A DNA stretch of 64,000 nucleotides from Mesorhizobium onobrychidis (GCF_024707545.1 NZ_CP062229.1:3887501-3951500); one strand, 5' to 3'. Positions 20,010 through 29,468 are shown, counted from the first letter of the stretch. Made by a program: numbers and translations. Notes: generated by a model from the sequence alone, not told the origin.

Positions 20010-20852
20010 ATGGCGGAAACATTGGACAGCAAGGCCGGCAAGGCCGCACCGATGGACCGTCTGTGGGCCGAGAACGACGATTCGCGGCTGACCGGCGATC
20101 CCGCGCTGGTCGTCGATGTCGACGGTTTCGAAGGCCCGCTCGATCTTCTGCTGCATCTTGCCCGCAACCAGAAGGTCGATCTGTCGCGCATCTCGATCCT
20201 GGCGCTGGCCGAGCAATATCTGGCCTTCGTCGAGAAGGTGAGGGCGCTCAGGCTGGAGCTTGCCGCCGACTACCTGGTGATGGCGGCGTGGCTGGCGTTT
20301 CTCAAGTCGAAGCTTTTGATCCCCAAGCAACCCGGCGACGACGGCGAAAGCGGCGAGGAGCTGGCGGCGGTGCTGCAATTCCGGTTAAAGCGGCTGGAAG
20401 CGATGCGCGACGCGGCGGCACGCCTGGTCAACCGCAACCGGCTTGGACGCGACGTGTTCGCCCGCGGCATGCCGGAAATGGTCATCGTCGAGAAACGCAA
20501 CGCCTATTCGGCCTCGCTCTACGATCTGCTGACCGCGTATGCGGCGCAACGCCAGAAGCAGGCCATCACTAATGTGACGATCGCCAGGCGCGGTGTGTGG
20601 TCGCTCAAGGATGCGCGCGATATCCTCAACAGGCTGATCGGCTCGCTTGCCGACTGGAAGGCGCTGGACAGCTTCCTGATCGAATATCTGACCAACCCGG
20701 ACGAGCGGCGTACCGCGATTGCCAGTTCGTTCGCGGCGACGCTGGAACTGGTGCGCGAAGGCAAAATGGAAATGCGGCAGGACGAGGTGTTCGCGCCGCT
20801 CTATCTGCGCGGCCGTGCGCAAGGGATCAGGGCAGTCGAGGTGGCATCATGA
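20010..20852 (+). CDS. scpA: Segregation and condensation protein A
   Basis: ScpA is the kleisin subunit of the SMC-ScpAB condensin. The ATG at 20010 follows AAAGGAAAGCGACAGGAA and gives 280 residues. The kleisin N-terminal motif FEGPLDLLLHLARNQKVDLSRI is at about residues 33-54, followed by LALAEQYLAF and the helical ELAADYLVMAAWLAFLKSKLLIP. An upstream in-frame ATG at 19941 lies inside a palindromic repeat and is unlikely. The stop overlaps the scpB start (ATGA). Confidence 0.93.
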   Translation: MAETLDSKAGKAAPMDRLWAENDDSRLTGDPALVVDVDGFEGPLDLLLHLARNQKVDLSRISILALAEQYLAFVEKVRALRLELAADYLVMAAWLAFLKSKLLIPKQPGDDGESGEELAAVLQFRLKRLEAMRDAAARLVNRNRLGRDVFARGMPEMVIVEKRNAYSASLYDLLTAYAAQRQKQAITNVTIARRGVWSLKDARDILNRLIGSLADWKALDSFLIEYLTNPDERRTAIASSFAATLELVREGKMEMRQDEVFAPLYLRGRAQGIRAVEVAS

Positions 20853-21628
20853 GTGAACGCGCCAACGCTTCGGTCATTCCGTTCAAGGTCGACGACGAGA
20901 CCGAAGAGGGCGTGCTCGCCGGGGCACCGGCAGAAAGCCAGGCCCAGAACTTGTCCCAGAATCCTGGCGAGCGGCTGCATATGGCGGAAGCCGTGCGCAT
21001 GGCCGAGGCGATCGTTTTCGCCAGCGCCGAGCCGGTCAGCGAAAAGCAGCTTGCCGCGCGCCTGCCCGACGGCATCAGCATTGCCGCGGCGATGGCCGAA
21101 CTGCAGCAGATTTATGCGCGGCGTGGCGTCAATCTGGTGCGCGTCTCCGATGCTTGGGCGTTCCGCACCGCCGGCGACCTCGCCTTCCTGATGAGCCGCG
21201 ATACGGTACAGCAGAGGAAGCTTTCCCGTGCGGCGCTCGAAGTGCTGGCGATCATCGCCTACCACCAGCCGGTGACGCGCGCCGAGATCGAGGATATCAG
21301 AGGTGTCGAGACCTCGAAAGGCACGCTGGACATGCTGATGGAGACCGAATGGGTGAAGATGCGCGGCCGGCGCCGCACGCCCGGCCGTCCCGTCACCTAC
21401 GGCACGACCGACATCTTCCTCGACCATTTCGCGCTGGAGGAGATCCGCGATCTTCCCGGCATGGACGAATTGAAGGGCGCCGGGCTGCTTTCGGGCCGCA
21501 TGCCGTCGAATTTTTCCATTCCGCTGCCGCCGGCGGATCCGGATGCGCTGACCGACGACGAGGATCCGCTGACCGACATCGACCTCGAGGAACTCGGCCT
21601 GTTGACGCCGCGCGTCGAGGAAGATTGA
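20849..21628 (+). CDS. scpB: Segregation and condensation protein B
   Basis: ScpB dimers (winged-helix folds) bind ScpA in the SMC complex. The ATG at 20849 overlaps the scpA stop, which implies translational coupling, and gives 259 residues. Core motifs are AEAIVFASAEPVSEKQLAARLP, LEVLAIIAYHQPVTRAEIE and GRPVTYGTTDIFLDHFAL. The C-terminal tail is acidic (DPLTDIDLEELGL). Confidence 0.93.
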   Translation: MSERANASVIPFKVDDETEEGVLAGAPAESQAQNLSQNPGERLHMAEAVRMAEAIVFASAEPVSEKQLAARLPDGISIAAAMAELQQIYARRGVNLVRVSDAWAFRTAGDLAFLMSRDTVQQRKLSRAALEVLAIIAYHQPVTRAEIEDIRGVETSKGTLDMLMETEWVKMRGRRRTPGRPVTYGTTDIFLDHFALEEIRDLPGMDELKGAGLLSGRMPSNFSIPLPPADPDALTDDEDPLTDIDLEELGLLTPRVEED

Positions 21629-21806
21629 CCCAAACGACGTGCCGAAAGCCGTTGGTATTTCGCGGCTGCGCCGATTGGTAGCGGGCTATGGCGCCGAAAG
21701 TGCGTGACTTCGGCTACTCATTTATAAACTCTGTCGCGGTTGTGTTTGAAACCCGACGCGAAAGCGCATAGATCATCGTCAGAGAAAACTTTCGAGAGAG
21801 ATTGTT

Positions 21807-22028
21807 ATGGGTTCATTTTCGATTTGGCACTGGCTGATCGTTCTGGTGATTGTGTTGCTGGTGTTCGGCCGCGGCAAGATTCCCGAGCTGATGGGTGACA
21901 TGGCCAAGGGTATCAAGAGCTTCAAGAAGGGCATCGCCGACGACGAGGTTGCCGAGGACAAGCGCACCGTTGAACACCGTGCCGACGAAACTGTTTCGGC
22001 AGTGAAGGAAAAGGCCAGCAAGAGCTGA
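21807..22028 (+). CDS. tatA: Sec-independent translocase subunit TatA
   Basis: The 73-residue protein has the Tat pore layout: one N-terminal membrane helix ([18 protein letters not shown]), the [12 protein letters not shown] hinge, and an amphipathic helix [10 protein letters not shown], followed by an acidic tail. It forms the size-variable pore of the twin-arginine pathway. AGAGAGATTGTT precedes the ATG. It is the first gene of tatABC; the 178-base interval after scpB probably holds its promoter. Confidence 0.95.
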   Translation: MGSFSIWHWLIVLVIVLLVFGRGKIPELMGDMAKGIKSFKKGIADDEVAEDKRTVEHRADETVSAVKEKASKS

Positions 22029-22056
22029 GCCCAAAACTTAGTCGGAACGTATCGCC

Positions 22057-22749
22057 ATGTTCGACATCGGCTGGACCGAGATGCTGGTGATCGCGATCGT
22101 CATGATCGTGGTCGTCGGGCCTAAGGATTTGCCCAAGATGCTGCGCACTTTCGGCCGCACGACGGCGAAGATGCGCGGCATGGCAGCCGACTTCCAGAAA
22201 CAGTTCAACGACGCGCTGAAGGAGGCCGAGCTTGACGACGTCAAGAAGTCGGTCGATTCACTCAGAAGCCTTAATCCGGCCGCCGAGATCAGGAAACAGC
22301 TCAACCCGTTCGAGCAGGCGGCAGCCGACGTCCGTTCAGGCGTCGACGCGGCGATGAAGCCGAAGCCGGCTGCAGACCCTGTCGCGCCGGCTGCTTCGAG
22401 CCCGCAGGATACCGAGCTGAAGAATGGCGCGACGGTGTTGCCGGGCGTCAATGGCCCGGAAGCGGCGCCGGCGGCGCCGACCTTTCCGGCGATGACCGAT
22501 GAGTCGGTGGTGACACCGCCTGTCGCGGCGGCGATGCCGGCTGCACCGCAAAAGGCCTCGGCGGCGAAGACGAAGGGTGCGCCAGCGAAAGCGATCCCGG
22601 CCTCCAAGGCCGCAGCGAAGCCAGCGGCAGCAGCGGCAAAACCTGCTGCGACAAAGACCGTGGCTAAAAAGGCCGAGCCGAAGCCTGCACCGGCAGCGGT
22701 GAAGAAGCCGACTGCAGCCGCCAAAAAGACGGCGGGAGCCGCCAAGTGA
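22057..22749 (+). CDS. tatB: Sec-independent translocase subunit TatB
   Basis: The N-terminal membrane helix (MFDIGWTEMLVIAIVMIVVVG), the PKDLPKMLRTFG hinge and a long amphipathic helix identify TatB, which forms the Tat signal-recognition complex with TatC. At 230 residues it is longer than enterobacterial TatB because of a C-terminal Ala/Pro/Lys-rich tail (residues 115-230), as seen in other Rhizobiales. Its end overlaps tatC by four bases. Confidence 0.93.
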   Translation: MFDIGWTEMLVIAIVMIVVVGPKDLPKMLRTFGRTTAKMRGMAADFQKQFNDALKEAELDDVKKSVDSLRSLNPAAEIRKQLNPFEQAAADVRSGVDAAMKPKPAADPVAPAASSPQDTELKNGATVLPGVNGPEAAPAAPTFPAMTDESVVTPPVAAAMPAAPQKASAAKTKGAPAKAIPASKAAAKPAAAAAKPAATKTVAKKAEPKPAPAAVKKPTAAAKKTAGAAK

Positions 22750-23603
22750 GCATTTCGGAAAAGGACGAGATCGATAAATCGGCGGCTCCGCTGATGGAGC
22801 ATCTGATCGAGTTGCGCCGGCGGCTGATGTGGTCGATCGGCGGGTTCTTCGTCGCCTTCCTGTTCTGCTTCTTCTTCGCCAAGCAACTGTTCAACCTGTT
22901 GGTGATCCCGTTCAAATGGGCGACTCAATGGGCAGGGCTCGACCCGCACAAGGTCGAGCTTATCTACACGGCGCCGCAGGAATTCTTCTTCACCCAGGTC
23001 AAGCTGGCGATGTTCGGCGGCATGGTGATCGCCTTCCCGCTGATCGCCACGCAGATCTATAAATTCATCGCGCCCGGCCTCTACAAGAACGAACGCAACG
23101 CTTTCCTGCCGTTCCTGATCGCTTCGCCGATCCTGTTCCTGATGGGCGCGTCGCTGGTCTATTTCTTCTTCACGCCGATGGTGATGTGGTTCTTCCTCGC
23201 CATGCAGCAGGCCGGCACTGACGACCAGGTGCAGATTTCGTTGCTGCCGAAAGTGTCGGAATATCTCAGCCTGATCATGACGCTGATCTTCTCCTTCGGC
23301 CTGGTGTTCCAGTTGCCGGTGGTGACCAGCCTGATGACGCGGGTGGGCATGCTGTCATCCGAGGCGCTGGTTGAAAAGCGCAAATGGGCGATCGTCATCG
23401 CCTTCGTCGTCGCGGCTGTTCTGACACCGCCCGACCCGATAAGCCAGATCGGCCTGGCCGTTCCCACGATCCTACTCTACGAGGTCTCGATCTGGTCGGC
23501 CCGGCTGATCGAGCGTAGCAAAGAACGGGAACGTCTGGCGCGCGAGAAGCGGGAAGCTGCGGAAGCGGCGGCCGAAAAGGCAGCGGACGCGTCGTCGACA
23601 TAA
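22746..23603 (+). CDS. tatC: Sec-independent translocase subunit TatC
   Basis: The 285-residue protein has six predicted membrane helices and the family signatures APLMEHLIELRRRL at the N-terminus and ALFGGMVIAFPLI-like cytoplasmic/periplasmic loops. TatC is the twin-arginine signal-peptide receptor. The start is GTG at 22746, overlapping the tatB stop (GTGA). The coding region stops only 8 bases before the left end of an IS630 element, so the insertion spared the gene but may have displaced its downstream region. Confidence 0.95.
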   Translation: MSISEKDEIDKSAAPLMEHLIELRRRLMWSIGGFFVAFLFCFFFAKQLFNLLVIPFKWATQWAGLDPHKVELIYTAPQEFFFTQVKLAMFGGMVIAFPLIATQIYKFIAPGLYKNERNAFLPFLIASPILFLMGASLVYFFFTPMVMWFFLAMQQAGTDDQVQISLLPKVSEYLSLIMTLIFSFGLVFQLPVVTSLMTRVGMLSSEALVEKRKWAIVIAFVVAAVLTPPDPISQIGLAVPTILLYEVSIWSARLIERSKERERLAREKREAAEAAAEKAADASST

Positions 23604-23610
23604 GTGCATC

Positions 23611-24749
23611 TAGTGTTCCGTCTCTAACGAAAGGATTCCCTTTAGCTCTCTGATGTGCGAGTCAGAGGGCATGTCAACTGAATCGGGCATCCGGTTGTCT
23701 CCTGAGGATCGGGCGACGCTGGAAGGTTGGGTGGCGGACCGCAACTCGCCACAGAAATGGGTTTGGCGGGCGCGGATCGTGCTGATGTGGGCGGACGGCG
23801 ACGGCGTCACCGCGATTGTACGGGCGACCGGCAAAACCAAGCGAACCGCCTATCGCTGGCGTGATCGTTACGTTGCGTGCGGCATTGAGGGGCTGAAGCG
23901 GGATGCCAGCCGGCCGAGCCGCAAGCCGCCGCTTTCGGCCGAGGTGATCAAGCGTGTGGTGGATATGACGCTGCATCAGAAGCCGCCGGCGAGCACCCAT
24001 TGGTCGGTGCGCAAGCTCGCCAAGGTGGTGGGGCTCAGCCCGTCGAGCGTGCAGCGCATCTGGGCAGCGCACGGGCTGAAGCCGCATCTGATCAAAAAAT
24101 TCAAGCTGTCCAATGACAAGGCGTTCGTCGAGAAGGTCCAGGACGTCGTCGGCCTTTATCTCAACCCGCCGGACAAAGCCCTGGTGCTTTGCGTCGACGA
24201 GAAGAGCCAAATCCAGGCGCTCGACCGCACGCAGCCGGGGCTGCCCATCAAGAAGGGGCGGGCCGGCACGATGACCCATGACTACAAGCGCAACGGCACC
24301 ACGACACTGTTTGCCGCCCTCGACGTGGCCACCGGCAAGGTCATCGGCGAATGCATGCCGCGACACCGCCACCAGGAGTTCCTGCGCTTCCTGCGCACGA
24401 TCGATCGCAACACGCCCAAGCACTTCGCCCTGGATTTGGTGGTCGACAACTACGCCACCCACAAGCATCCCAAGGTCAAAGCCTGGCTTGCCCGGCATAA
24501 GCGCTTCCGCCTCCACTTCACCCCGACCTCTGGCTCCTGGCTGAACCAGGTCGAGCGCTTCTTCGGGCTCATCACCGACGACGCCATCCGCCGCGGCGTC
24601 TTCCGCAGCGTGACCGACCTGACGATCGCGATCGAGGCCTACCTGGAGCATCACAATGCCGACCCCAAACCCTTCATCTGGGCCGCCAAGGCTGCTGACA
24701 TCCTTGAAAAGGTCGCACGAGGGCGTCGAGTGTTAGAGTCACAACACTA
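23611..24749 (+). mobile_element. Complete IS630-family insertion sequence
   Basis: Terminal inverted repeats are visible: left end TAGTGTTCCGTCTCTAAC and right end GTTAGAGTCACAACACTA, matching at about 16 of 19 positions. The TA dinucleotide at both ends is the target duplication typical of IS630/Tc1-mariner elements. The single transposase gene fills the element. It inserted between tatC and serS, 8 bases after the tatC stop, at a site reconstructed as GCATC-TA-GAAGG. Confidence 0.92.
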
Positions 24750-24750
24750 G
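23653..24750 (+). CDS. IS630-family DDE transposase
   Basis: The 365-residue protein has an N-terminal helix-turn-helix with Homeodomain-like region (TAIVRATGKTKRTAYRWRDRY) and a DDE catalytic core: LCVDEKSQIQALDRT (first Asp), LVVDNYATHKH (second Asp) and PTSGSWLNQVERFFGLITD (Glu). The frame is intact. It may start at 23653 or at the ATG at 23671 (MSTESGIRLSPEDR); neither has a well-spaced ribosome-binding site. The stop TAG uses the T and A of the target-site duplication plus the first flanking base. Confidence 0.93.
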   Translation: MCESEGMSTESGIRLSPEDRATLEGWVADRNSPQKWVWRARIVLMWADGDGVTAIVRATGKTKRTAYRWRDRYVACGIEGLKRDASRPSRKPPLSAEVIKRVVDMTLHQKPPASTHWSVRKLAKVVGLSPSSVQRIWAAHGLKPHLIKKFKLSNDKAFVEKVQDVVGLYLNPPDKALVLCVDEKSQIQALDRTQPGLPIKKGRAGTMTHDYKRNGTTTLFAALDVATGKVIGECMPRHRHQEFLRFLRTIDRNTPKHFALDLVVDNYATHKHPKVKAWLARHKRFRLHFTPTSGSWLNQVERFFGLITDDAIRRGVFRSVTDLTIAIEAYLEHHNADPKPFIWAAKAADILEKVARGRRVLESQH

Positions 24751-24760
24751 AAGGCCTCGC

Positions 24761-24929
24761 TCCTTCGCGCCCCCTCTGTCCTGCCGGACATCTCCCCCAC
24801 AAGGAGGGAGATCGGCAGTTTCGCCGACGGCTCGCTCCTTGGATTCTGGAGATTGGCGAAAGTCGTGATGGCAGCCAATCTCCCCACCCGTGGGGGAGAT
24901 GTCCGGCAGGACAGAGGGGGCGCGAAGGA
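24761..24929. repeat. Palindromic element with perfect 40-bp inverted repeats
   Basis: Bases 24761-24800 and 24890-24929 are perfect reverse complements (TCCTTCGCGCCCCCTCTGTC... and its complement). Shorter inverted segments lie inside (GGAGGGAGAT/AATCTCCCC). There is no ORF; the whole thing is 169 bp and starts 11 bases after the IS630 end. It has the form of a MITE-like or REP-like intergenic element. I recall similar sequences between rhizobial genes but cannot confirm a named family. Confidence 0.85.
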
Positions 24930-25004
24930 ACTCGATCTTGACATCTTGCATCGGTCAAGGATGCGGTTTACGCCCTCTGACCTAGCTCAGGAGCGTTCAG
25001 GACC

Positions 25005-26309
25005 ATGCTTGACATCAAATGGATTCGCGACAACCCGAAGGCCCTTGTCGACGCGCTCAGGAAGCGCTCGTGGTCCAGCGAGGACGCGCAGTCCACGGTC
25101 GATGATCTGATCGCCAGGGACGAGGCGCGGCGCGAACATCTGACCGAGCTGCAGACCAGGCAGGAGCGCCGCAACGCCGCCTCGAAGGAAATCGGCAACG
25201 CCATGCGTTCGGGCGACGCCGCCCTTGCCGAAAGGCTGAAGGCCGAGGTGGGCGAGATCAAGGCCTTCATCCAGAACGGCGAGGCGCGCGAACGCGAACT
25301 CGACAAGGCGCTGAACGACGCGCTGGCGGTGCTGCCCAATGTGCCGCTCGACGACGTGCCGGTCGGCAAGGACGAGCACGACAATGTCGTCAAGCGCATC
25401 GTCGGCAAGGTGCCGACCCGCCCGAACTGGATGAAGGAGCATTTCGAGATCGGCGAAGCGCTCGGCATGATGGATTTCGAGCGGGCGGCGAAACTGTCCG
25501 GCTCGCGGTTCACGGTGTTGAAAAGCGGACTGGCGCGGATGGAGCGCGCCCTCGGCCAATTCATGCTGGATCTGCACACGACCGAGCACGGCTATGAGGA
25601 GATCCAGCCGCCGCTGATGGTCAAAGACGAGGTTCTTTTCGGTACGGGGCAACTGCCGAAATTCGAGGAGGATCTCTTCTTCGCCCCGCGTGGAGACGGT
25701 AGGCTTGGCCTCATCCCCACCGCTGAAGTGCCGCTGACCAATCTCATGCGCGAAGAACTCATACCGCATGAAAAGCTGCCGTTGCGCTATACAGCGCTGA
25801 CGCCGTGCTTCCGTTCGGAAGCGGGCTCGGCCGGACGCGATACGCGCGGGATGCTGCGTCAGCACCAGTTCTACAAGGTCGAACTGGTGTCGATCACCGA
25901 CCAGGACTCCTCGCTCGCCGAGCACGAGCGGATGACCGAATGCGCCGAGGAAGTGCTGAAGCGGCTCGGCCTGCCGTTCCGCACCATGACGCTGTGCACC
26001 GGCGACATGGGCTTTGGCGCGCGCAAGACCTACGACATCGAGGTCTGGCTGCCGGGCCAGAACGCCTATCGCGAGATTTCGTCATGCTCGGTTTGCGGCG
26101 ATTTCCAGGCGCGGCGCATGGACGCCCGCTACAAGGACAAGGACGGCAAGGGCAACCGCTTCGTCCACACGCTGAACGGCTCCGGCACCGCCGTCGGCCG
26201 CGCTCTGATTGCTGTCATCGAAAACTATCAGAATGAGGATGGCAGCGTAACCATTCCTGAAGCGCTTCGGCCTTACATGGGCGGTCTGGAAAAGATCGAA
26301 TCAAAATAA
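25005..26309 (+). CDS. serS: Seryl-tRNA synthetase
   Basis: This 434-residue class II synthetase charges tRNA-Ser. The N-terminal long antiparallel coiled coil that reads the tRNA variable arm spans about residues 25-110. The catalytic core shows motif 2 ([18 protein letters not shown], then [13 protein letters not shown]) and motif 3 ([19 protein letters not shown]). The stop TAA overlaps the surE start (TAATG). The palindromic element and IS630 lie directly upstream, so its promoter must sit in or after that element, within about 75 bases. Confidence 0.97.
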   Translation: MLDIKWIRDNPKALVDALRKRSWSSEDAQSTVDDLIARDEARREHLTELQTRQERRNAASKEIGNAMRSGDAALAERLKAEVGEIKAFIQNGEARERELDKALNDALAVLPNVPLDDVPVGKDEHDNVVKRIVGKVPTRPNWMKEHFEIGEALGMMDFERAAKLSGSRFTVLKSGLARMERALGQFMLDLHTTEHGYEEIQPPLMVKDEVLFGTGQLPKFEEDLFFAPRGDGRLGLIPTAEVPLTNLMREELIPHEKLPLRYTALTPCFRSEAGSAGRDTRGMLRQHQFYKVELVSITDQDSSLAEHERMTECAEEVLKRLGLPFRTMTLCTGDMGFGARKTYDIEVWLPGQNAYREISSCSVCGDFQARRMDARYKDKDGKGNRFVHTLNGSGTAVGRALIAVIENYQNEDGSVTIPEALRPYMGGLEKIESK

Positions 26310-27067
26310 TGCGCATCCTCCTGACCAATGATGACGGCATCCATGCCGAGGGCCTTGCATCGCTCGAACGCATCGCCCGCACGCTGTCGGACGACGTCTG
26401 GGTGGTGGCGCCGGAGCAGGACCAGTCCGGCTACGCGCATTCGCTGTCGATCTCGGAGCCGCTGCGCCTGCGCAAGATTGGCGAAAAACACTTCGCCGTG
26501 CGCGGCACGCCGACCGACTGCGTCATCATGGGCGTGAAGAAGATCCTGCCCGCAGCACCCGACCTGATCTTGTCCGGTGTCAATTCCGGCGCCAACATCG
26601 CCGACGACGTCACCTATTCGGGCACCGTTGCCGGCGCCATGGAAGGCGCGCTGCTCGGCGTGCGTTCGATCGCGCTCAGCCAGGCCTATTCCTATCTCGG
26701 CGAGGATCGCGTCGTTCCCTATGAGACCACCGAGGCGCTGGCGCCGGCGCTGCTCAAGAAGCTTGTCGCCATGCCGCTGCCGGACGGCGTGCTGCTCAAC
26801 GTCAATTTTCCGAATTGCGCGCCAGAAGAGGTCGCCAGCACGGTGGTCACCTCGCAAGGCAAGCTCGTACACAGCCTGTGGGTCGACGAGCGCCGCGATG
26901 GACGCGGGCTTCCCTACTATTGGCTGCGCTTCGGCCGCGAGCCGGTCGAGGGCAAGCAAGGCACCGACCTCCACGCCATGCGCAACCGGCAGGTATCGGT
27001 GACGCCGCTGCAGCTCGATCTCACCGCTCATGAAATCCGCGATCAACTGACCAAGGCGCTCGCATGA
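26309..27067 (+). CDS. surE: 5'/3'-nucleotidase SurE
   Basis: SurE is a metal-dependent nucleoside monophosphate phosphatase. The 252-residue sequence starts [15 protein letters not shown], which holds the NDD metal site, and continues with [40 protein letters not shown] core and a LNVNFPN motif. It is translationally coupled to serS (TAATG) and to pcm (ATGA). Confidence 0.96.
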   Translation: MRILLTNDDGIHAEGLASLERIARTLSDDVWVVAPEQDQSGYAHSLSISEPLRLRKIGEKHFAVRGTPTDCVIMGVKKILPAAPDLILSGVNSGANIADDVTYSGTVAGAMEGALLGVRSIALSQAYSYLGEDRVVPYETTEALAPALLKKLVAMPLPDGVLLNVNFPNCAPEEVASTVVTSQGKLVHSLWVDERRDGRGLPYYWLRFGREPVEGKQGTDLHAMRNRQVSVTPLQLDLTAHEIRDQLTKALA

Positions 27068-27729
27068 ACCTGAACCATGGTCCGACGGTCGACGACCGCG
27101 AAGGCTTCGCCGCTTTCCTGCTCCGTCTGCGTGGCAAGGGCGTGGTGCCGAAGGCGCTGATCGCCGCCTTCGAGGCGACGCCGAGGCGCGGCTTCCTTTC
27201 CGCTCAGTTCCATCCGATCGCCTGGTCGGACCGCATGCTGCCGATCGAATGCGGCGAGGCGATCGAGGGCTCCGATCTCCAAGCTGCGGTGATCGCAGCA
27301 CTTGCCATCGAGCCGGGCAACCGGGTGCTTGAGATCGGCACCGGGTCGGGCTACACGGCGGCGGTGATGTCGCGGCTTGCCGCGCGGGTCGTCACCGTCG
27401 ACCGCTACAAGACGCTGGCCGAGCAGGCCAAGCAGCGCTTCGAGGCGCTCGGCATCGGCAATGTCATCGTGCGCCAGGCGGACGGCTCCAACGGACTGGC
27501 CAATGAAGCGCCGTTCGACCGTATCGTCGTATGGGCGGCCTTCGACAGCCTGCCGCGCTTTCTGCTCGACCAATTGTCGAGCGGCGGCATCGTCATCGCT
27601 CCGATCGGACCCGAAGAGGGCGAGCAGGTGCTGGCCAAACTGACCAAGGTCGGCAGCCGCTTCGAACGCGAGGACATCGGTCTCGTCCGCCTGCAGCCGA
27701 TCCTGCGCAGTGTAGCCGCGGTCATCTAG
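27064..27729 (+). CDS. pcm: Protein-L-isoaspartate O-methyltransferase
   Basis: Pcm methylates isoaspartyl residues using SAM, the first step of repair of deamidated proteins. The 221-residue sequence has the PIMT hallmark motif I ([19 protein letters not shown]) with post-I VVTVDRY, plus the conserved FDRIVVWAA and a C-terminal beta-strand. It overlaps surE by four bases. The surE-pcm-nlpD order is the same as in gammaproteobacteria. Confidence 0.93.
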   Translation: MNLNHGPTVDDREGFAAFLLRLRGKGVVPKALIAAFEATPRRGFLSAQFHPIAWSDRMLPIECGEAIEGSDLQAAVIAALAIEPGNRVLEIGTGSGYTAAVMSRLAARVVTVDRYKTLAEQAKQRFEALGIGNVIVRQADGSNGLANEAPFDRIVVWAAFDSLPRFLLDQLSSGGIVIAPIGPEEGEQVLAKLTKVGSRFEREDIGLVRLQPILRSVAAVI

Positions 27730-27940
27730 GTTCTGTCGATATTCAGGTGATGGCGCAACCGACCTGTCTGGTCGCTTCGCGCCCGTCTGTGACTCGGCCC
27801 TACCTGAACCTCAACCCGACCAGGTCCAGCCTTAAATATTTTAAGAAAATTTGCGTCTGATTCTAAAGGTTTAACCGACCGGTAACATTAACGCGCTTTA
27901 ATCACGGTCAGTCTGTACCGGGTATCTGCGGGTAAAAGCG

Positions 27941-29434
27941 ATGCAATTCAGTATTTTGAAGGCAAACGGACGCAACCTGGCGCGTGGTTTCGCTGTCCTT
28001 ATGGTTGCGGGCACCGCGGCGGGATGCAGTTCCCAGGTCTCGCGGTTCAACAGCGTCGATGACGTCTTCACCTCCTCGACCAACAACCAGCGCGCCATCA
28101 TCGACAAGCAGGACGCGGCACAGCCTTATCCGGGCGATGCCCCGGTGTCCGCCGCCCCGCCCGACGGCAGCCATACCCAGTCGGTCAGCCGATCAAGCCT
28201 TGAACCGGTTACGACGCAGCAACTGCCGCCGGTCAGCCAGTCGCAGCCGGCCCCCGCCGCCAGTCCGGCTCGCACCGCTTCTGTGCCCGCCGCCCCACAG
28301 GTCGACCGTACTGCGACCGGGACCGCGGCAAAGCCGTTCAAGAACGCACAGCCTGATGCTCCGCGCATGGCGACGGCAGGCGGCGAACCGCGTGCCACCG
28401 AAATCATCGTCAAGGACGGCGAGACCATTTCCGGCCTGTCGCGGCGCTACGGCGTGCCCGCCGACGCCCTTATGAAGGTCAATGGGCTAAGCGCGACTAA
28501 CGGGCTGAAGACCGGCCAGAAGCTCGTCATCCCGGCCTATGCGTATTCAGGCAAGAAACCGGCGCCGAAGCTTGCCGACGCCAAGCCTGCGAGCGACACC
28601 AAGCACGATTTGCCGGCCAAGGCGCCGGAGATGGTGGCCGTGCTGCCGCAGCAGCCGAAGCTCAAGGAGGGCAAGTCCGCCGCGCAGGTGGATGCATCGG
28701 CCGCGGCAAGCCAGCCGAAGGACGCCGCACCCAAGGCGGCTGGTGCCGGTGGCTCCTACACGGTCCAGCAGGGTGATACGCTGTCGGCCATCGCCAGGAA
28801 GACCGGCGTCGGCGTGGTTGCGTTGAAGCAGGCGAACGGTTTGCAGGACGGTCTGCTCAAGATCGGCCAGACCCTGAAGGTGCCGGCTGGCGGAACCGCG
28901 ACGGTTGCCAGCGCCAAGCCGGCAAAGGTCGATCCGGTAACGACTGCCACCACCCCGCCTGCGGCGAAGACCACGCCGTCGGAGACGCTCGCCGCCTACA
29001 CGCCGCCCCAAAAGGCCGCGAAGGTCATCCAGCAGGCAGAGGATGACGACGCGGTGGCGCCAAACGCCACCGGTATCGGCAAGATGCGCTGGCCGGTGCG
29101 CGGCCGCGTGATCTCCAGCTTTGGCGGCGGCAAGGATGGTGTCGACATCGCCGTGCCGGAAGGAACCCCGGTCAAGGCGGCCGAGAACGGTGTCGTCATC
29201 TATGCCGGCGATGGTCTCAAGGAATTCGGCAATACGGTGCTGGTGCGCCACGAGAACGGGTTGGTCACTGTCTATGGCCACGCCCGTTCGATCGAGGTCC
29301 AGCGCGGCCAGAAGGTCAAGCGTGGCCAGGAAATCGCGCAATCCGGAATGAGCGGCACCACCGACTCGCCGAAACTGCATTTCGAAGTCCGCAAGAATTC
29401 GGCGCCGGTCGATCCTTCGACCTATCTTGAGTAA
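27941..29434 (+). CDS. nlpD: NlpD-like lipoprotein: two LysM domains and a degenerate M23 (LytM) domain
   Basis: The 497-residue precursor has a lipobox (VAGTAAGC, Cys near residue 29). LysM domains are at about residues 150-198 (IIVKDGETISGLSRRYGVP) and 272-317 (YTVQQGDTLSAIARKTGVG), with Pro/Ala-rich linkers. The C-terminal LytM domain (about 385-497) lacks zinc ligands: the usual HxGxD reads KDGVD, and the usual HLHFEV reads KLHFEV. It is therefore probably a non-enzymatic amidase activator like E. coli NlpD rather than an endopeptidase. The position after surE-pcm supports this. The last codons and stop are duplicated downstream. Confidence 0.85.
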   Translation: MQFSILKANGRNLARGFAVLMVAGTAAGCSSQVSRFNSVDDVFTSSTNNQRAIIDKQDAAQPYPGDAPVSAAPPDGSHTQSVSRSSLEPVTTQQLPPVSQSQPAPAASPARTASVPAAPQVDRTATGTAAKPFKNAQPDAPRMATAGGEPRATEIIVKDGETISGLSRRYGVPADALMKVNGLSATNGLKTGQKLVIPAYAYSGKKPAPKLADAKPASDTKHDLPAKAPEMVAVLPQQPKLKEGKSAAQVDASAAASQPKDAAPKAAGAGGSYTVQQGDTLSAIARKTGVGVVALKQANGLQDGLLKIGQTLKVPAGGTATVASAKPAKVDPVTTATTPPAAKTTPSETLAAYTPPQKAAKVIQQAEDDDAVAPNATGIGKMRWPVRGRVISSFGGGKDGVDIAVPEGTPVKAAENGVVIYAGDGLKEFGNTVLVRHENGLVTVYGHARSIEVQRGQKVKRGQEIAQSGMSGTTDSPKLHFEVRKNSAPVDPSTYLE

Positions 29435-29468
29435 AAGAAAGTCGATCCTTCGACCTATCTCGAATAGA
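29408..29468. repeat. 33-bp-spaced duplication of the nlpD-like 3' end
   Basis: GTCGATCCTTCGACCTATCT occurs at 29408-29427 and again at 29441-29460, in the same frame. Both copies encode VDPSTYLE-stop, but with synonymous differences (CTT GAG TAA versus CTC GAA TAG). Confidence 0.85.

Noticed and set aside
27820..27900. CtrA-like sites (TTAA half-sites) upstream of nlpD
   Set aside because: TTAACCGACCGGTAACATTAACG and TTAAATATTTTAAG contain half-sites but none with the TTAA-N7-TTAA spacing.
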